The notes below the pieces were generated by a model. It was given only the letters and a program-made list of their open reading frames with translations, made no database searches and was not told the DNA's origin. Source: Hydractinia symbiolongicarpus (Eukaryota > Cnidaria > Hydrozoa > Anthoathecata > Hydractiniidae). Taken from it: a stretch of DNA of 64,000 nucleotides. Location of the stretch: positions 13,146,001-13,210,000 of the forward strand of contig NC_079878.1 of NCBI RefSeq assembly GCF_029227915.1, read 5' to 3'. The translations under genes and the position numbers were made by a program. This document shows, in pieces, positions 48,001 to 55,650 of this stretch (position 1 is the first letter of the stretch; each line of letters opens with the position of its first letter).

Positions 48001-48592
48001 GCTCAATTTGAGCATACTGTCTTGGTGAACAAAAATGGTGTCGAAGTTTTAACTTTGGATAATCCTGACGACGTGAGGTTTTTTTTGTTGATATTTTATT
48101 TCTTTATCAGAACGACCAAGTTTTGTGTTTTTCACCATGAAGATCGTGAAACGCAATGGAAATAATTGTTAAGTGATACTACACACACTACCTCATCTGT
48201 GAGTATTACACGTACGCTTGTTAATCTCATGTCAAAAAGGGCTGTTAGAATGGTATTCAAAATGTCTATGAGTTCCTGTGTTATAATCCTACTTATTTTG
48301 CAGTGATTAATGCATTTTATTAGTATAATTAACAAAACTTTTATTTCATTGTATTTAATCGTAGAGAATTCTTAATTTGTCATATCTGGCGCCGTGAAGT
48401 AAGCTCAGTGCCACCAAATACGCAGTTAAGCATCAGACTTCTGTGTGCTATCGGTGGGAAATTACGAATGTTTTTTTTTTATCTGCGAAGAAGTGTAGCA
48501 CATTTTTTTGTTTATTTTAGTCTTACTTGAACCCTTCAACGAGTCTTAAACGACTGCGTGAATTGCTCCGTGAAAGAGAGTTGGAAATATGA
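33038..48592 (+). CDS. METAP1D: Mitochondrial methionine aminopeptidase 1D
   Basis: Nine exons give 358 codons: 33038-33069, 37035-37347, 38447-38595, 39052-39094, 39953-40116, 40601-40746, 41924-42002, 47997-48072, 48521-48592. The body is a type I MetAP that removes the initiator methionine from organellar proteins. All five metal ligands are visible: Asp in NVDIT, Asp in VHGDLSE, His in [11 protein letters not shown], Glu in EPVLCEG and Glu in AQFEHTVLV. The substrate-site His is in VVHGIPDD. The N-terminus [11 protein letters not shown] plus a hydrophobic and basic stretch ([10 protein letters not shown]) fits a mitochondrial presequence. Exon 1 is an inference from phase and splice signals, because the second exon has no in-frame ATG at its start. 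The last exon adds a 23-residue Arg/Leu-rich tail absent from the vertebrate protein as I know it. Intron 1 hosts a Tigger element and intron 7 a tandem zinc-finger gene pair. Confidence 0.92.
33397..33600. repeat. Left terminal inverted repeat and subterminal CTCGAA repeats
   Basis: The first 24 bases are the TIR. Behind it come about seven spaced copies of a 9-base word AACTCGAAC/T up to about 33590, in the same orientation. The right end (36245-36323) has fewer copies, so the ends are asymmetric. Confidence 0.88.
34229..34687 (-). CDS. HIRAN-like domain protein, antisense passenger within the Tigger transposase intron
   Basis: An intact 152-residue frame lies wholly inside the 732-nt transposase intron on the opposite strand. 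The segment from residue about 40 to 115 ([42 protein letters not shown]) follows the pattern of HIRAN-like domains: a conserved Asn-x-x-Asp-x-Tyr-Ala-Val-x-Val strand followed by a Gly-His-Leu-Pro turn. HIRAN domains bind DNA ends in SNF2/HLTF-type proteins. Here the domain stands alone, as an accessory ORF. There is no second HIRAN feature, helicase or zinc finger. Whether it is expressed is not shown by sequence. Domain assignment is by eye and should be read as likely, not proven. Confidence 0.65.
   Translation of the reverse strand: MKESMEAMKVQQVKRLTDIICCIELPIIKLITYEIDAFVMGYHVYKSNWTPSVGDEFYGFMEPTNKMDKYAVAVKKNDGEIIGHLPLGKSGRFAKVIFYFLKNDSFNVCKITIAGKSLNAGDGLGMKVPCKLSFLSERESIDILKKQLPKLL
34779..34828. 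repeat. Inverted repeat (hairpin) upstream of the HIRAN-like ORF
   Basis: ATTCGAATCATGG at 34779-34791 is the exact reverse complement of CCATGATTCGAAT at 34816-34828, and the space between holds a further palindrome, ATTCTAAATTTAGAAT. ATTCGAAT-type words also occur several times between 34710 and 34780. The site lies some 90 bases upstream of the ORF start, so it could be a promoter or operator-like site or the footprint of another small element. Confidence 0.75.
37348..38446. other. MAP1D intron 2
   Basis: AT-rich intron holding degenerate words of the type AGTCAGGGAA and CATGAAAA near 37400-37660, also seen near 30975-31075 and 40290-40380, probably an old interspersed repeat. No exon or RNA gene is seen. 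Confidence 0.5.
38735..38850 (+). mobile_element. tRNA-derived SINE-like fragment in MAP1D intron 3
   Basis: An A-box-like TAGTGTAGTAGTAGAGCG near 38748 and a B box GGTTCAAACCTCGG at 38791 are spaced like a tRNA head. The sequence is too degenerate in the acceptor stem to be a functional tRNA gene. I call it a SINE head. Confidence 0.6.
39095..39952. other. MAP1D intron 4
   Basis: AT-rich intron with two near-inverted segments, AGCTTACCTCCCGTG at about 39479-39493 and CCGCGGGAGGTAAGCTT at about 39836-39852, which together may delimit a non-autonomous element of about 375 bp. Nothing coding is seen. Confidence 0.5.
40747..41923. other. MAP1D intron 6
   Basis: AT-rich intron with a CTTACTTACTTA microsatellite near 41346-41367 and a GTTGCGACC/GTTTTCGTT-rich low-complexity run near 40840-40915. 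No exon recognised. Confidence 0.55.
42071..42205 (+). mobile_element. Dispersed repeat copy 1 (TACTAG...GGGTATTATAATATAG family)
   Basis: About 130 bp beginning TACTAG, with GTGGAAAAATCCAC near the start, a TGTCTCGCTACTTGC core, a GACAGACA run and an end ACGGGTATTATAATATAG. Related copies in the same orientation occur at 51650, 53024 and 60241. It has no coding potential. The family is unknown to me; the shape suggests a short non-autonomous retroelement or the 3' end of a larger one. Confidence 0.75.
42331..44826. repeat. Large tandem duplication, unit 1
   Basis: A 2.5-kb segment is repeated head-to-tail at 44839-47339, about 2510 bp downstream. Each unit contains one zinc-finger gene on the minus strand plus about 900 bp of its upstream sequence and about 500 bp downstream. 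Units are joined by a few bases (TCCCTAAGTAG). No terminal inverted repeats are seen. Confidence 0.95.
42844..43941 (-). CDS. Intronless C2H2-type zinc-finger protein, copy 1
   Basis: A single exon of 365 residues, nested antisense in intron 7 of the MAP1D gene. The N-terminal half (about 1-170) has no domain I recognise; it contains [14 protein letters not shown] and [10 protein letters not shown]. The C-terminal half has a run of Cys/His clusters with C2H2-like spacing: [32 protein letters not shown] with [18 protein letters not shown] with [17 protein letters not shown] with HHKNIH, and CLACYGD with [10 protein letters not shown]. Several fingers use non-standard spacing, so nucleic-acid binding is likely but not certain. 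The tail is acidic ([12 protein letters not shown]). The protein differs from copy 2 at a single residue (Asn in KNIHG). Confidence 0.85.
   Translation of the reverse strand: MSFHTVPSTETRRKYNCSKHQLQVNGTKPPTSTDIVQKVLLIEWNLIGEKFINNTSLHAQQENLRIHIFFNKSDKTGLNIQELRESFGSCVTLHESLTDSPAAAWTDLLAYLINFYTKTLISCHHCSVVHPPPKYQVTLVASNENRYDELKALLKSNKAETNIIDGWKTNILDVFHHVCHECKIIFSTKCQAEKHDKQKHNFLCGNKSCERSKRENGFFNYIELSEHETKQRKCEFCTNVVYCDITKFIEHMDDHHIPCGCSCGKYYRDTEEFIQHYCGRFPLPCLENPDCETRFRNIDEQAFHHKNIHGSANPFFCLACYGDAKLVCLRTAEELMSHVSEMNHKESDFNVVIIPDEPEEKHTDL
44839..47339. repeat. Large tandem duplication, unit 2
   Basis: The second unit of the 2.5-kb tandem pair. The part right of about 45340 (gene and upstream region) differs from unit 1 by only a handful of bases. 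The left 500 bp, downstream of the gene, differs at roughly a dozen or more positions and small indels. Confidence 0.95.
45354..46451 (-). CDS. Intronless C2H2-type zinc-finger protein, copy 2
   Basis: 365 residues, identical to copy 1 except Thr for Asn in KTIHG. I count three nucleotide differences over 1098 bases, two of them synonymous. Start, stop, finger clusters and nested antisense position match copy 1, and the upstream region is duplicated too, so both copies could be expressed. The pair may represent a very recent duplication, gene conversion or an assembly duplicate of two haplotypes. Confidence 0.85.
   Translation of the reverse strand: MSFHTVPSTETRRKYNCSKHQLQVNGTKPPTSTDIVQKVLLIEWNLIGEKFINNTSLHAQQENLRIHIFFNKSDKTGLNIQELRESFGSCVTLHESLTDSPAAAWTDLLAYLINFYTKTLISCHHCSVVHPPPKYQVTLVASNENRYDELKALLKSNKAETNIIDGWKTNILDVFHHVCHECKIIFSTKCQAEKHDKQKHNFLCGNKSCERSKRENGFFNYIELSEHETKQRKCEFCTNVVYCDITKFIEHMDDHHIPCGCSCGKYYRDTEEFIQHYCGRFPLPCLENPDCETRFRNIDEQAFHHKTIHGSANPFFCLACYGDAKLVCLRTAEELMSHVSEMNHKESDFNVVIIPDEPEEKHTDL
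47340..47996. other. Remainder of MAP1D intron 7
   Basis: AT-rich intron sequence between the tandem duplication and exon 8, ending in the acceptor TTGTTTTCTAG at 47996. No feature recognised. Confidence 0.6.
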
Positions 48593-49247
48593 CCTGGAAG
48601 ATCCACGAAGTTGTCTTTATAAAAGGTTCTCCTTTGTGGAGATTTTCTTTTTTGTAATATTTATATTTTGTATCATCTATGATGGAGCGTTTTCGTACTG
48701 TTTATAGCTTTCCTAACGTAAAGCGCTAAAAAGATTTTTCGAATTACTTTATGGTTATATATTATCTCAGGTTTGTTCAGTCGTCAACCCGAACGTGCAA
48801 GCGTTAAGTTGATGTTTTTTTTTAAATTTAACCCGCGCTTTCCTTTTAAATGTTTCGCATCAAAACACGGTTTTGTCTGTAATGACAGTTAGAAAGACAC
48901 GTGAAACTCACAATCTGTCCGCCTTCAAAGCAATAAAAACATGCCATAATTATTTGCGGTGAGATCTGTTACTATGTCAACTTCCTTACAACTCTCCTGA
49001 AGGTATTGTGACAAAATTCAATGTCAGAGGAATGGGTAGAAGGTTTATTTACACGGTCGGTGAGCGGTTTGTTATATAGTATAAACAACGCTTTTGTATG
49101 TATTGTTTTTCCACTGGAGATGTTTGAGAAACACTGCAAAGATTTCATTCTAATCTCGTAGCCATATTTGTATGTACCGAGAATTACTTATTGAAAGTTG
49201 TAAGGTACATAGCAAGAGAAGGGCTTCGCATTAATACACTGTTTAAA
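48593..49247. other. MAP1D 3' UTR and upstream region of the DUF885 gene
   Basis: About 650 bp, AT-rich, without coding potential. One AATAAA is present near 48932. The frame of the next gene is open back to 49191 but has no ATG before 49248. Confidence 0.6.
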
Positions 49248-52200
49248 ATGAATATCTTTCGACGGAGTAACAGTAAATTTATTTTGGTGTTAACTTCTCT
49301 TTTTGTGTTGCTTGCTGTGATTATGTTGGTTGTTGGAGTGGTCGAGTATGAGAAAAAGAGAAACAGCACTTGTGCGAGTTCAACTTCAAGTAACGCAGAT
49401 AGGGAAAAACTGATCAATTTTTTGAATAAAGTCAAAACGACTTATTACAAGCTGTACCCGCACACGATTATTTTTGATCCCGATGTCGAAATCGATAAAG
49501 TAATCGATAACTTTATCCCGTATGACCCGTCACCTTCTGCGATAAAAAAACGAACAGATCGTGCGTTGGAGCTGGGTAAAGAATTCCAAGATCTTCGATT
49601 GGATTCAACGCAGTTGAAACCACGTGAGAAAAAAGCTGCAGCCCAATTGGAGCATTACTTATACAGCATGTTTGGGAGTCCCTATGACGAGAATTATTAC
49701 GCAGGTGATTGGATGATGGGACCTAATTACTTTTGTTGGCAGCATATTTGTAGTATAGGCGTTGAACTCTTGCAACATTATGGAAAGAAAAGTGGTGTTG
49801 TACCGAAGACATTGAAGCATGTAGAAAACATCCTGAATACAGTGAAGGGATACAGTACCACCATCGAACAATATCAGGCGAATATGATGTATGGTGTGAA
49901 TGCCGGCATGGTGCGAGCTGTTGATGATTGTAAGTCAGGGAGAAACGCATTTAAATCAAATTTTCGACATATCGTGACTGAAGGGGAAAAGGGTAAGACT
50001 TTGTTTTTTATGCAAATATTTGGTTTTGAGATCACTTTGTTAAGGTTTTATATTTGATTCAAAGATTACTCGCTTTGTTAAGCTTTCAGTAAAGTTCTTC
50101 TAAAAACACGTGGTTAATGAAAATTGTTTTCCTGTAAGATGTAGGGACGTCATTTCACCTATTGATATTCGACTACAAGGTGATTTTTTAGAGGTTGAAA
50201 AGCATTTTAAAATACATTTGTTGATGTTTTCAAAGTATTGCTAATATCGTAATGCAAAAACAACAGTGATCTGTTTTTTTAGTGTTTTGTTTTTAAGCAC
50301 TTGCTAATTTTGTTACGCATGTAAATCCCTCCTCTGAGTATCGCTCCCGAAACGAGGCAGCTTTTAAAACGAGTGGGGCTATGGGAAAATCAGAAACGAT
50401 TGATTATAAAATTCTTATTTAGGTGCCTTGAAAGAAATATTTTCTACAAGATTGATTCAATCTTCATTTTATAATAATATCCCTCAAAGTGTAAAGGATG
50501 CCTTTAAAGAAAAATATGGCGCTACGATGGAGAACAAGATGAGCGATCAAATTGTCAAATACATAGGATCGCCTATAAAGAAATTTGTAAATTTTCTTGA
50601 CACTAACTACAGTCGATATTGCGTACCCTCCTCCGTTGTAAGTGGATTGGCTAACTTACCCTTAAAAAAGGTGTGGTTGGATCAAAATGAAACATCTCAA
50701 GCAACGACACAAGTGCTGCCGACAGGTGAGAAACTAGACGGCAAAAAAAGTTACGACATGATATTGCCGTATTTCACCACAAGTAAAAAATACACTGCGA
50801 AAATTGTCAACAAACTTGGAGAAGAACAAAAAGATAAATTATACAAACAAGCTGTTGAAATTGCGAAACAAATTACAAACAAATCTGAAAGCGAGGCTGT
50901 AGCGGAATTCAAAGAAGACTTAAACTCAGCTAAACACTATTTCAATACGTCGGTTATACCGGATAATGAAAATGACGAAGAGGGCGGCAGGCGTTGTTTT
51001 GATATGGCGTCAGCTAAAATTAATTGCCCTGTGCGCTACAAAGCTATGCAGGATTGGTTTAAGTATGTAAATAGAGTGCTATCGCTTGTTGATCCAATGA
51101 CGATTGACATGTTCTACATGACAGGTGACAAATCGACCACGCCCAACTGTCCGGTGAAAATGAAAGCTAAGTTCAATCCTTCTTCTGGATCACAATCTTA
51201 CAGCGCAGCTGGTAAAAACTGCGCACGACCTTGTTATTATATGCTGCCATTCTTTCTTTTACGCCCTGGTCCAATATATGGCGCATATTCAGTTGCTGGT
51301 CACGAAGCACGTCCAGGTCATCACACGCAGGTGAGATATTTAAATTACTGTGGCCCTATTTCAATTGTCTTATTTTAAATACAACCGGTGTTTTATTTTC
51401 ATGAAGAGAGGCTAGAAAGACTAACCGCGTTCTTAAGATTTTCGTTTTTTAATGGAATTATTAGCGATATTAGTTGCGCTGTAATTAAGGTTCAGGGGCC
51501 TAGAAAATCCTGGGGACAAATATGCAAGACCTAGCTAGTTATAGGCGTATCTATGAGAATATACTACTTGTTACAGTAGATAGGCATGTTACAATAAACG
51601 AGATTAGCAAAGGTGTGTTGATAAAAACTAGTCAACTGTAATAGTACATACTAGTCGTTAGCCCGTAGAAAAATCCACAGTCTCTCCCGTCCTTTTTATA
51701 CTGCATCACGTGCGTCTCGCTACTTGCGCAGCTAAGCTACCATTTTGCGTGACAGACAGACAGACGTATACGGGTATTGTAATATAGATAATATGCGAAC
51801 TCGTCCCCGGTGCCTTTGGTCTCTTTCTCGCAGTCCAGTAAAAAAAATACAGCGAACATTCGGTTAAAAAGGTAATACGGCTTTCTCTACGTAATCTCGG
51901 TTTTAAAACGAGGCATATGGACAGAATTATAAACTCTACAAGTTATCAGGAAGCCCGACAAAGTAAGAAATATTTCTGAGACGCCTATGAATCAAAATCT
52001 TTATAAATTGTTGTTACAAAACATAGATGTTGATGTTGAAGTAAAATTGATCGCCGAAGAAGAATTATCTCGGGGTAAATCCCTGGATTATTTACTAGAT
52101 GAGAAATTGATTAACATGTCGCCAAATGTGGTAAATTAAAAGAAATTACATATAAAAAAGACATTGGAATATTTTTTAGCTCATCCTCGTCCCCAGGGTT

Positions 52201-54659
52201 GTCTAAGGGTCGCTAGCGCTTACCGCTACCGCCGCGATGTTAAAAAGCCAAAATAAAGGTTGCTTTTAGCTAAGTATCATTGTCATTGACTGGAATACAG
52301 CAATACATAAAACGTCTTCCAGATGTCACTTTTTCAGGAACAGTTGTTTGTGAAGTGAAACTGTTGTTGCTTGTAAGCAAGTTCAACTTAAAAAATACAG
52401 CTACCACGTACTGTCGCTGCGCGGTTTGTTTTTGTTATTTCCATACGGGCCTTGTTTTGAATCCGACGTAAAGATTACATCATCTAATTAGGGAAAACCG
52501 TATTAAAAAGGTAGATATTTCGTTCCTATTAATTTCTCTTTTTTATAGGTTCAAGGTTTTCGTGAGCATTTCGCATCGTACGGTGAAAAGGATGTCATCG
52601 ATTGGTTAAACGTAAACAATGCGTACACTGCGTTTACTGAGGGTTGGGCTCTATACGCAGAGAATCCGTTGCTTTCGCAAGGAACAAGTCTATACAAGGA
52701 TGAGCCGATGCAAAAATATGGAATGTTAAAATGGCAGATATGGAGAGCATTAAGATTGATTATTGACACTGGCCTTCACGCTAGAGGTTTGAAATTTTCT
52801 TTTTGATCTCCCTACCCTCAGTACTTCTAATAGAGTCTTAAAAAGGGGAATATGTTTGTGGACTGATTTAACGAGCAATAAATAAGACTGGAATTATATA
52901 TTTTAAATTAACATAAACTATCAAAGGTATATTGCATTTTCTATTTCGGCTAAATATACTTCGTGCACTCATAAGACAAATTCGGCCCGTGAGACAGGGA
53001 AACGACGGTTATTACTATAGCAAAATAGTCGTTAGCCCATGGATAAATTTACAGGTTCGCCGGTCCTCGTATTTCCGCTCGTCGTACATACATAAGACAT
53101 CGCTATTTTTTAAACCGTTAGGACAAAGTGGAGATCCGCCTACTATTTTGAACACACGGGCGATGGGTATTATAGATATAGACATGTTCTTTCCACAGCC
53201 TAACATTTAAAATGTGGAGGTAAAAAAGAAGGATATGCTAACTTAAGAGAAGAAATTTGGCGTGTGTGAATTTAATTTATTTAAATTAGCGTGTATGTAC
53301 TTTGGCGAATGGTGTGATAATTTAAACTTGTCGGGGATTTATATTAACGAATACTAAATAATAAGCATGTAATATTTTTTTATAAAAAGACAAATAGAAA
53401 ATAGGCAATTTTCCTTTATATTTTTGGTTTCTTATATTTATAGAATGACGTTATTTTATTTTTGCGGTTGAATATTTTAAATTTGGCAGGAACTTAATTT
53501 AGCGTGTTTTAACAAAAATCACCAAGTTCGCCAAATTTTCTTCACGTCAAAAATTTTAATACTGGCTACTACTTCAGGTATGACGCAAGAAGAGTCGCTT
53601 AATCTATTTGAAAAGTTTGCATGGGACATCACAGACAAATCTAAAAAAGACACAGTTCGTTATATGAGTGATCCTGGACAAGCTACGGCGTATATGATTG
53701 GTCAATTGGCCATCTGGAGCATGCGCAATAAAACGATAGAAAGACTTGGCGAGGCCAAAAAAAAATTCGACGAAAAGGAATTTCACTATCAAATCTTATC
53801 ACAAGTAAGTTTTTTTTTACAGATAAAATTCTTACAGTAAAAATATATTTAACCACTATCTCCATGATTTGTGCGCATGCGCTAGAATGAAGCTGTTTAA
53901 ACCTTGCTGTATAAAACAGTTCCGTTCGTCACATGTTTGACTTGAAGCAGAATTTAAAAAAGTGTTAAGTTTAGGGAACGTGCCATATGTTGTGAACATG
54001 AAAGTAAACGGGAGCGTATAATAATATGGTAGCTGCTTGCAGTAAATAACAAACGCAGAAAGCGCTTCAACAAAGTTTGTGTAAAACTATATTAGGATTG
54101 CACGTTACCTTAATATGTTTTCTATTACCTCTTAACAGTTAATTAATGTTTACCTCCCGCGCTAAATGTTAACGCATGCGTAATTGACACTCTGATTGCG
54201 TGAAATTCAGATTTAGCGGGAGTTTTAATTTAAATTCTTGCGAGGAAGTTTTTTAATAATATCGCATTCAAGGAATAACATTTTTCTTGAAAATCTTTAT
54301 GGTTTTCATAAGAACATGTAAAATCGAAATGTGGTATTGGTGTTACTCCTGAATGTTATTTAACTTTATTTTTCACGAGATTTATTATTGTTAAATGTTA
54401 ATTCGGTTTTATTGTGCGATGGAGAACTTAAATGAATATTGAACTGATGGTTACTGTTTAGGGGTCTTCTCCGTTGGACTATCTTACTAGTTACATTGAC
54501 GACTACATAGAGTGCAAGATAAATCCCAAAGTACGATCCGATTGCCCGGAAATTCTCGATCCAAAATTAGCAAGTCAACAGAAGTCTAACCCGATTGGTA
54601 CAGCGAGTAGGTGGGAATTTATTGAAAGCAACATGGTGGAGAGAGAGCGCCATTTTTGA
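49248..54659 (+). CDS. Membrane-anchored DUF885 family zinc metallopeptidase
   Basis: Five exons give 772 codons: 49248-49992, 50423-51330, 52549-52786, 53578-53804, 54462-54659. A short basic cytosolic N-terminus (MNIFRRSNSK) is followed by one strong transmembrane segment (residues about 11-33: FILVLTSLFVLLAVIMLVV), so this is a type II membrane protein with a large outside domain. The DUF885 signature HEARPGHHTQ, split exactly from VQGFREHF by intron 2, carries the presumed zinc-binding His and catalytic Glu. The second conserved box, FTEGWALYAE, lies about 50 residues later, followed by the helix WQIWRALRLIIDTGLHARG and the C-terminal YMSDPGQATAYMIGQL segment. These are family landmarks of gluzincin-like peptidases. 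Paired Cys residues in the ectodomain suggest disulphides. The substrate is unknown. Confidence 0.9.
51331..52548. other. Intron 2 of the DUF885 gene
   Basis: It holds the dispersed repeat copy at 51650-51792 and GC-richer patches (for example CCTCGTCCCCAGGG near 52193, related to short words near 51811 and 57033), probably old repeat pieces. No exon is missing, because the protein motif HHTQ-VQGF is continuous across the splice. Confidence 0.65.
51650..51792 (+). mobile_element. Dispersed repeat copy 2
   Basis: Begins TACTAGTCGTTAGCCCGTAG, contains CGTCTCGCTACTTGCGCAG, three GACA units, and ends TACGGGTATTGTAATATAG. Clearly related to the copies at 42071 and 60241. Confidence 0.8.
53024..53180 (+). 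mobile_element. Dispersed repeat copy 3 (diverged)
   Basis: Starts TAGTCGTTAGCCCATGG and ends GGCGATGGGTATTATAGATA. The middle differs from the other copies (no GACA run), so this may be a diverged subfamily. Confidence 0.55.
53244..53546. mobile_element. MITE-like element in intron 3 of the DUF885 gene
   Basis: AAGAGAAGAAATTTGGCG at the left end (53244-53261) is nearly the reverse complement of CGCCAAATTTTCTTCACG at the right end (53529-53546). The internal 270 bp is AT-rich with TTTGGCG and TTAGCG words. Non-coding. It resembles the interrupted element around the Tigger insertion in the shape of its ends. Confidence 0.65.
53805..54461. other. Intron 4 of the DUF885 gene
   Basis: AT-rich intron with the words TACCTCCCGCGCTAAATG (about 54151) and ATTTAGCGGGAG (about 54211), which are near-inverted and may mark another short non-autonomous element. 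Nothing coding. Confidence 0.5.
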
Positions 54660-55650
54660 TCACTCGACAGAATCAAATAATTTTTACTGTTTTTATACAT
54701 AGTTGTGGTGTATATATTTTTATAGACAAAAGAATATTTTTCTATCACCATTTTCTCATTACGAACTTTTTTCTGGAAAGGCTTAAATGCAAGAAAATCC
54801 TTCTTTTCGGCACTGTGGGAGGCGTTGTGTTTAGGACTGGTGCTTAGTGAAAAACGTGTTGGAGACTGGGAATTAGTTCGTAGCGTTGTGTTGGAGACTG
54901 GTACTTACTACGAAGCGTTGTGTTGGAGACTGGTCCTTAGTGCGAAACGTTATGTTGGAGACTGGTACTTAGTGCAAAGCGTTGTGTTGGAGACTGGTAC
55001 TTAGTGAGGGGCGTTGTGTTGGAGACTGGTACTTAGTGCGAAACGTTATGTTGGAGACTGGTACTTAGTGCAAAGCGTTGTGTTGAAGACTGGTACTTAG
55101 TGCGAAGCGTTGTGTTGGAGACTGGTACTTAGTGGCTGGTACTTAGTGCAATATTTCTTGTCACAGTGCTAGTTTCATTGATGTTTTTTTCTGTCTCTGC
55201 AAAAAAAAAGGAAATTTGATTCATGTGTGCTAAAGAAAAAAACCAAGAGATCCATATTTTTGCAAAACAATCCATTGAACTCTGCCTCTGCACCTTTTTT
55301 TGTGGAAATTCTCAAATACAGTTTAAATTTGCACACACAAAACTCGGTAAATATAAGAAATATCTGACTTCTCTCTCTTCATATATTTCCATAAAATAGT
55401 ATAACATTAAATATTACAAAAAACAAATAATTACTTTTCTCTAACTTTTTTAAAATTTACAGAGCGGGATATAACAAACAACCTAGAAAATTTGATGATA
55501 AAGTAAGCAAAAAAATATCTTTTTAAGTTTTAAACATTAAGATTTTAAGGTATTTCTTTCTCACACCAAGATGATCGGACTAAGTATATATACGCTATGT
55601 ACATGAACAGTTATGGTACCATATTGGATAATTATGACGTCATCGTCTTA
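54660..55650. other. Convergent intergenic region
   Basis: The region between the stop codons of the DUF885 gene (+) and the vWA/GON gene (-). It contains the 32-bp minisatellite, then AT-rich sequence that must hold both 3' UTRs. No gene is seen. Confidence 0.65.
54812..55148. repeat. Minisatellite, 32-bp period
   Basis: About ten tandem copies of a 32-bp unit around GTTGTGTTGGAGACTGGTAC and TTAGTGCGAAGC. The left copies are diverged and irregular in length, the middle ones regular. Two unit variants (CGAAACGTTATG and CAAAGCGTTGTG) alternate in part, which points to a 64-bp higher-order step. GC content is higher than in the flanks. Confidence 0.93.

Noticed and set aside
48380-48470. 5S rRNA-like words (GCAGTTAAGCATCAGAC)
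   Set aside because: Only a short, weak resemblance; no full 5S domain structure can be laid out.
54812-55148. Regularly spaced repeats considered as a CRISPR array
   Set aside because: Units are contiguous without unique spacers, and the context is an animal genome; it is a minisatellite.
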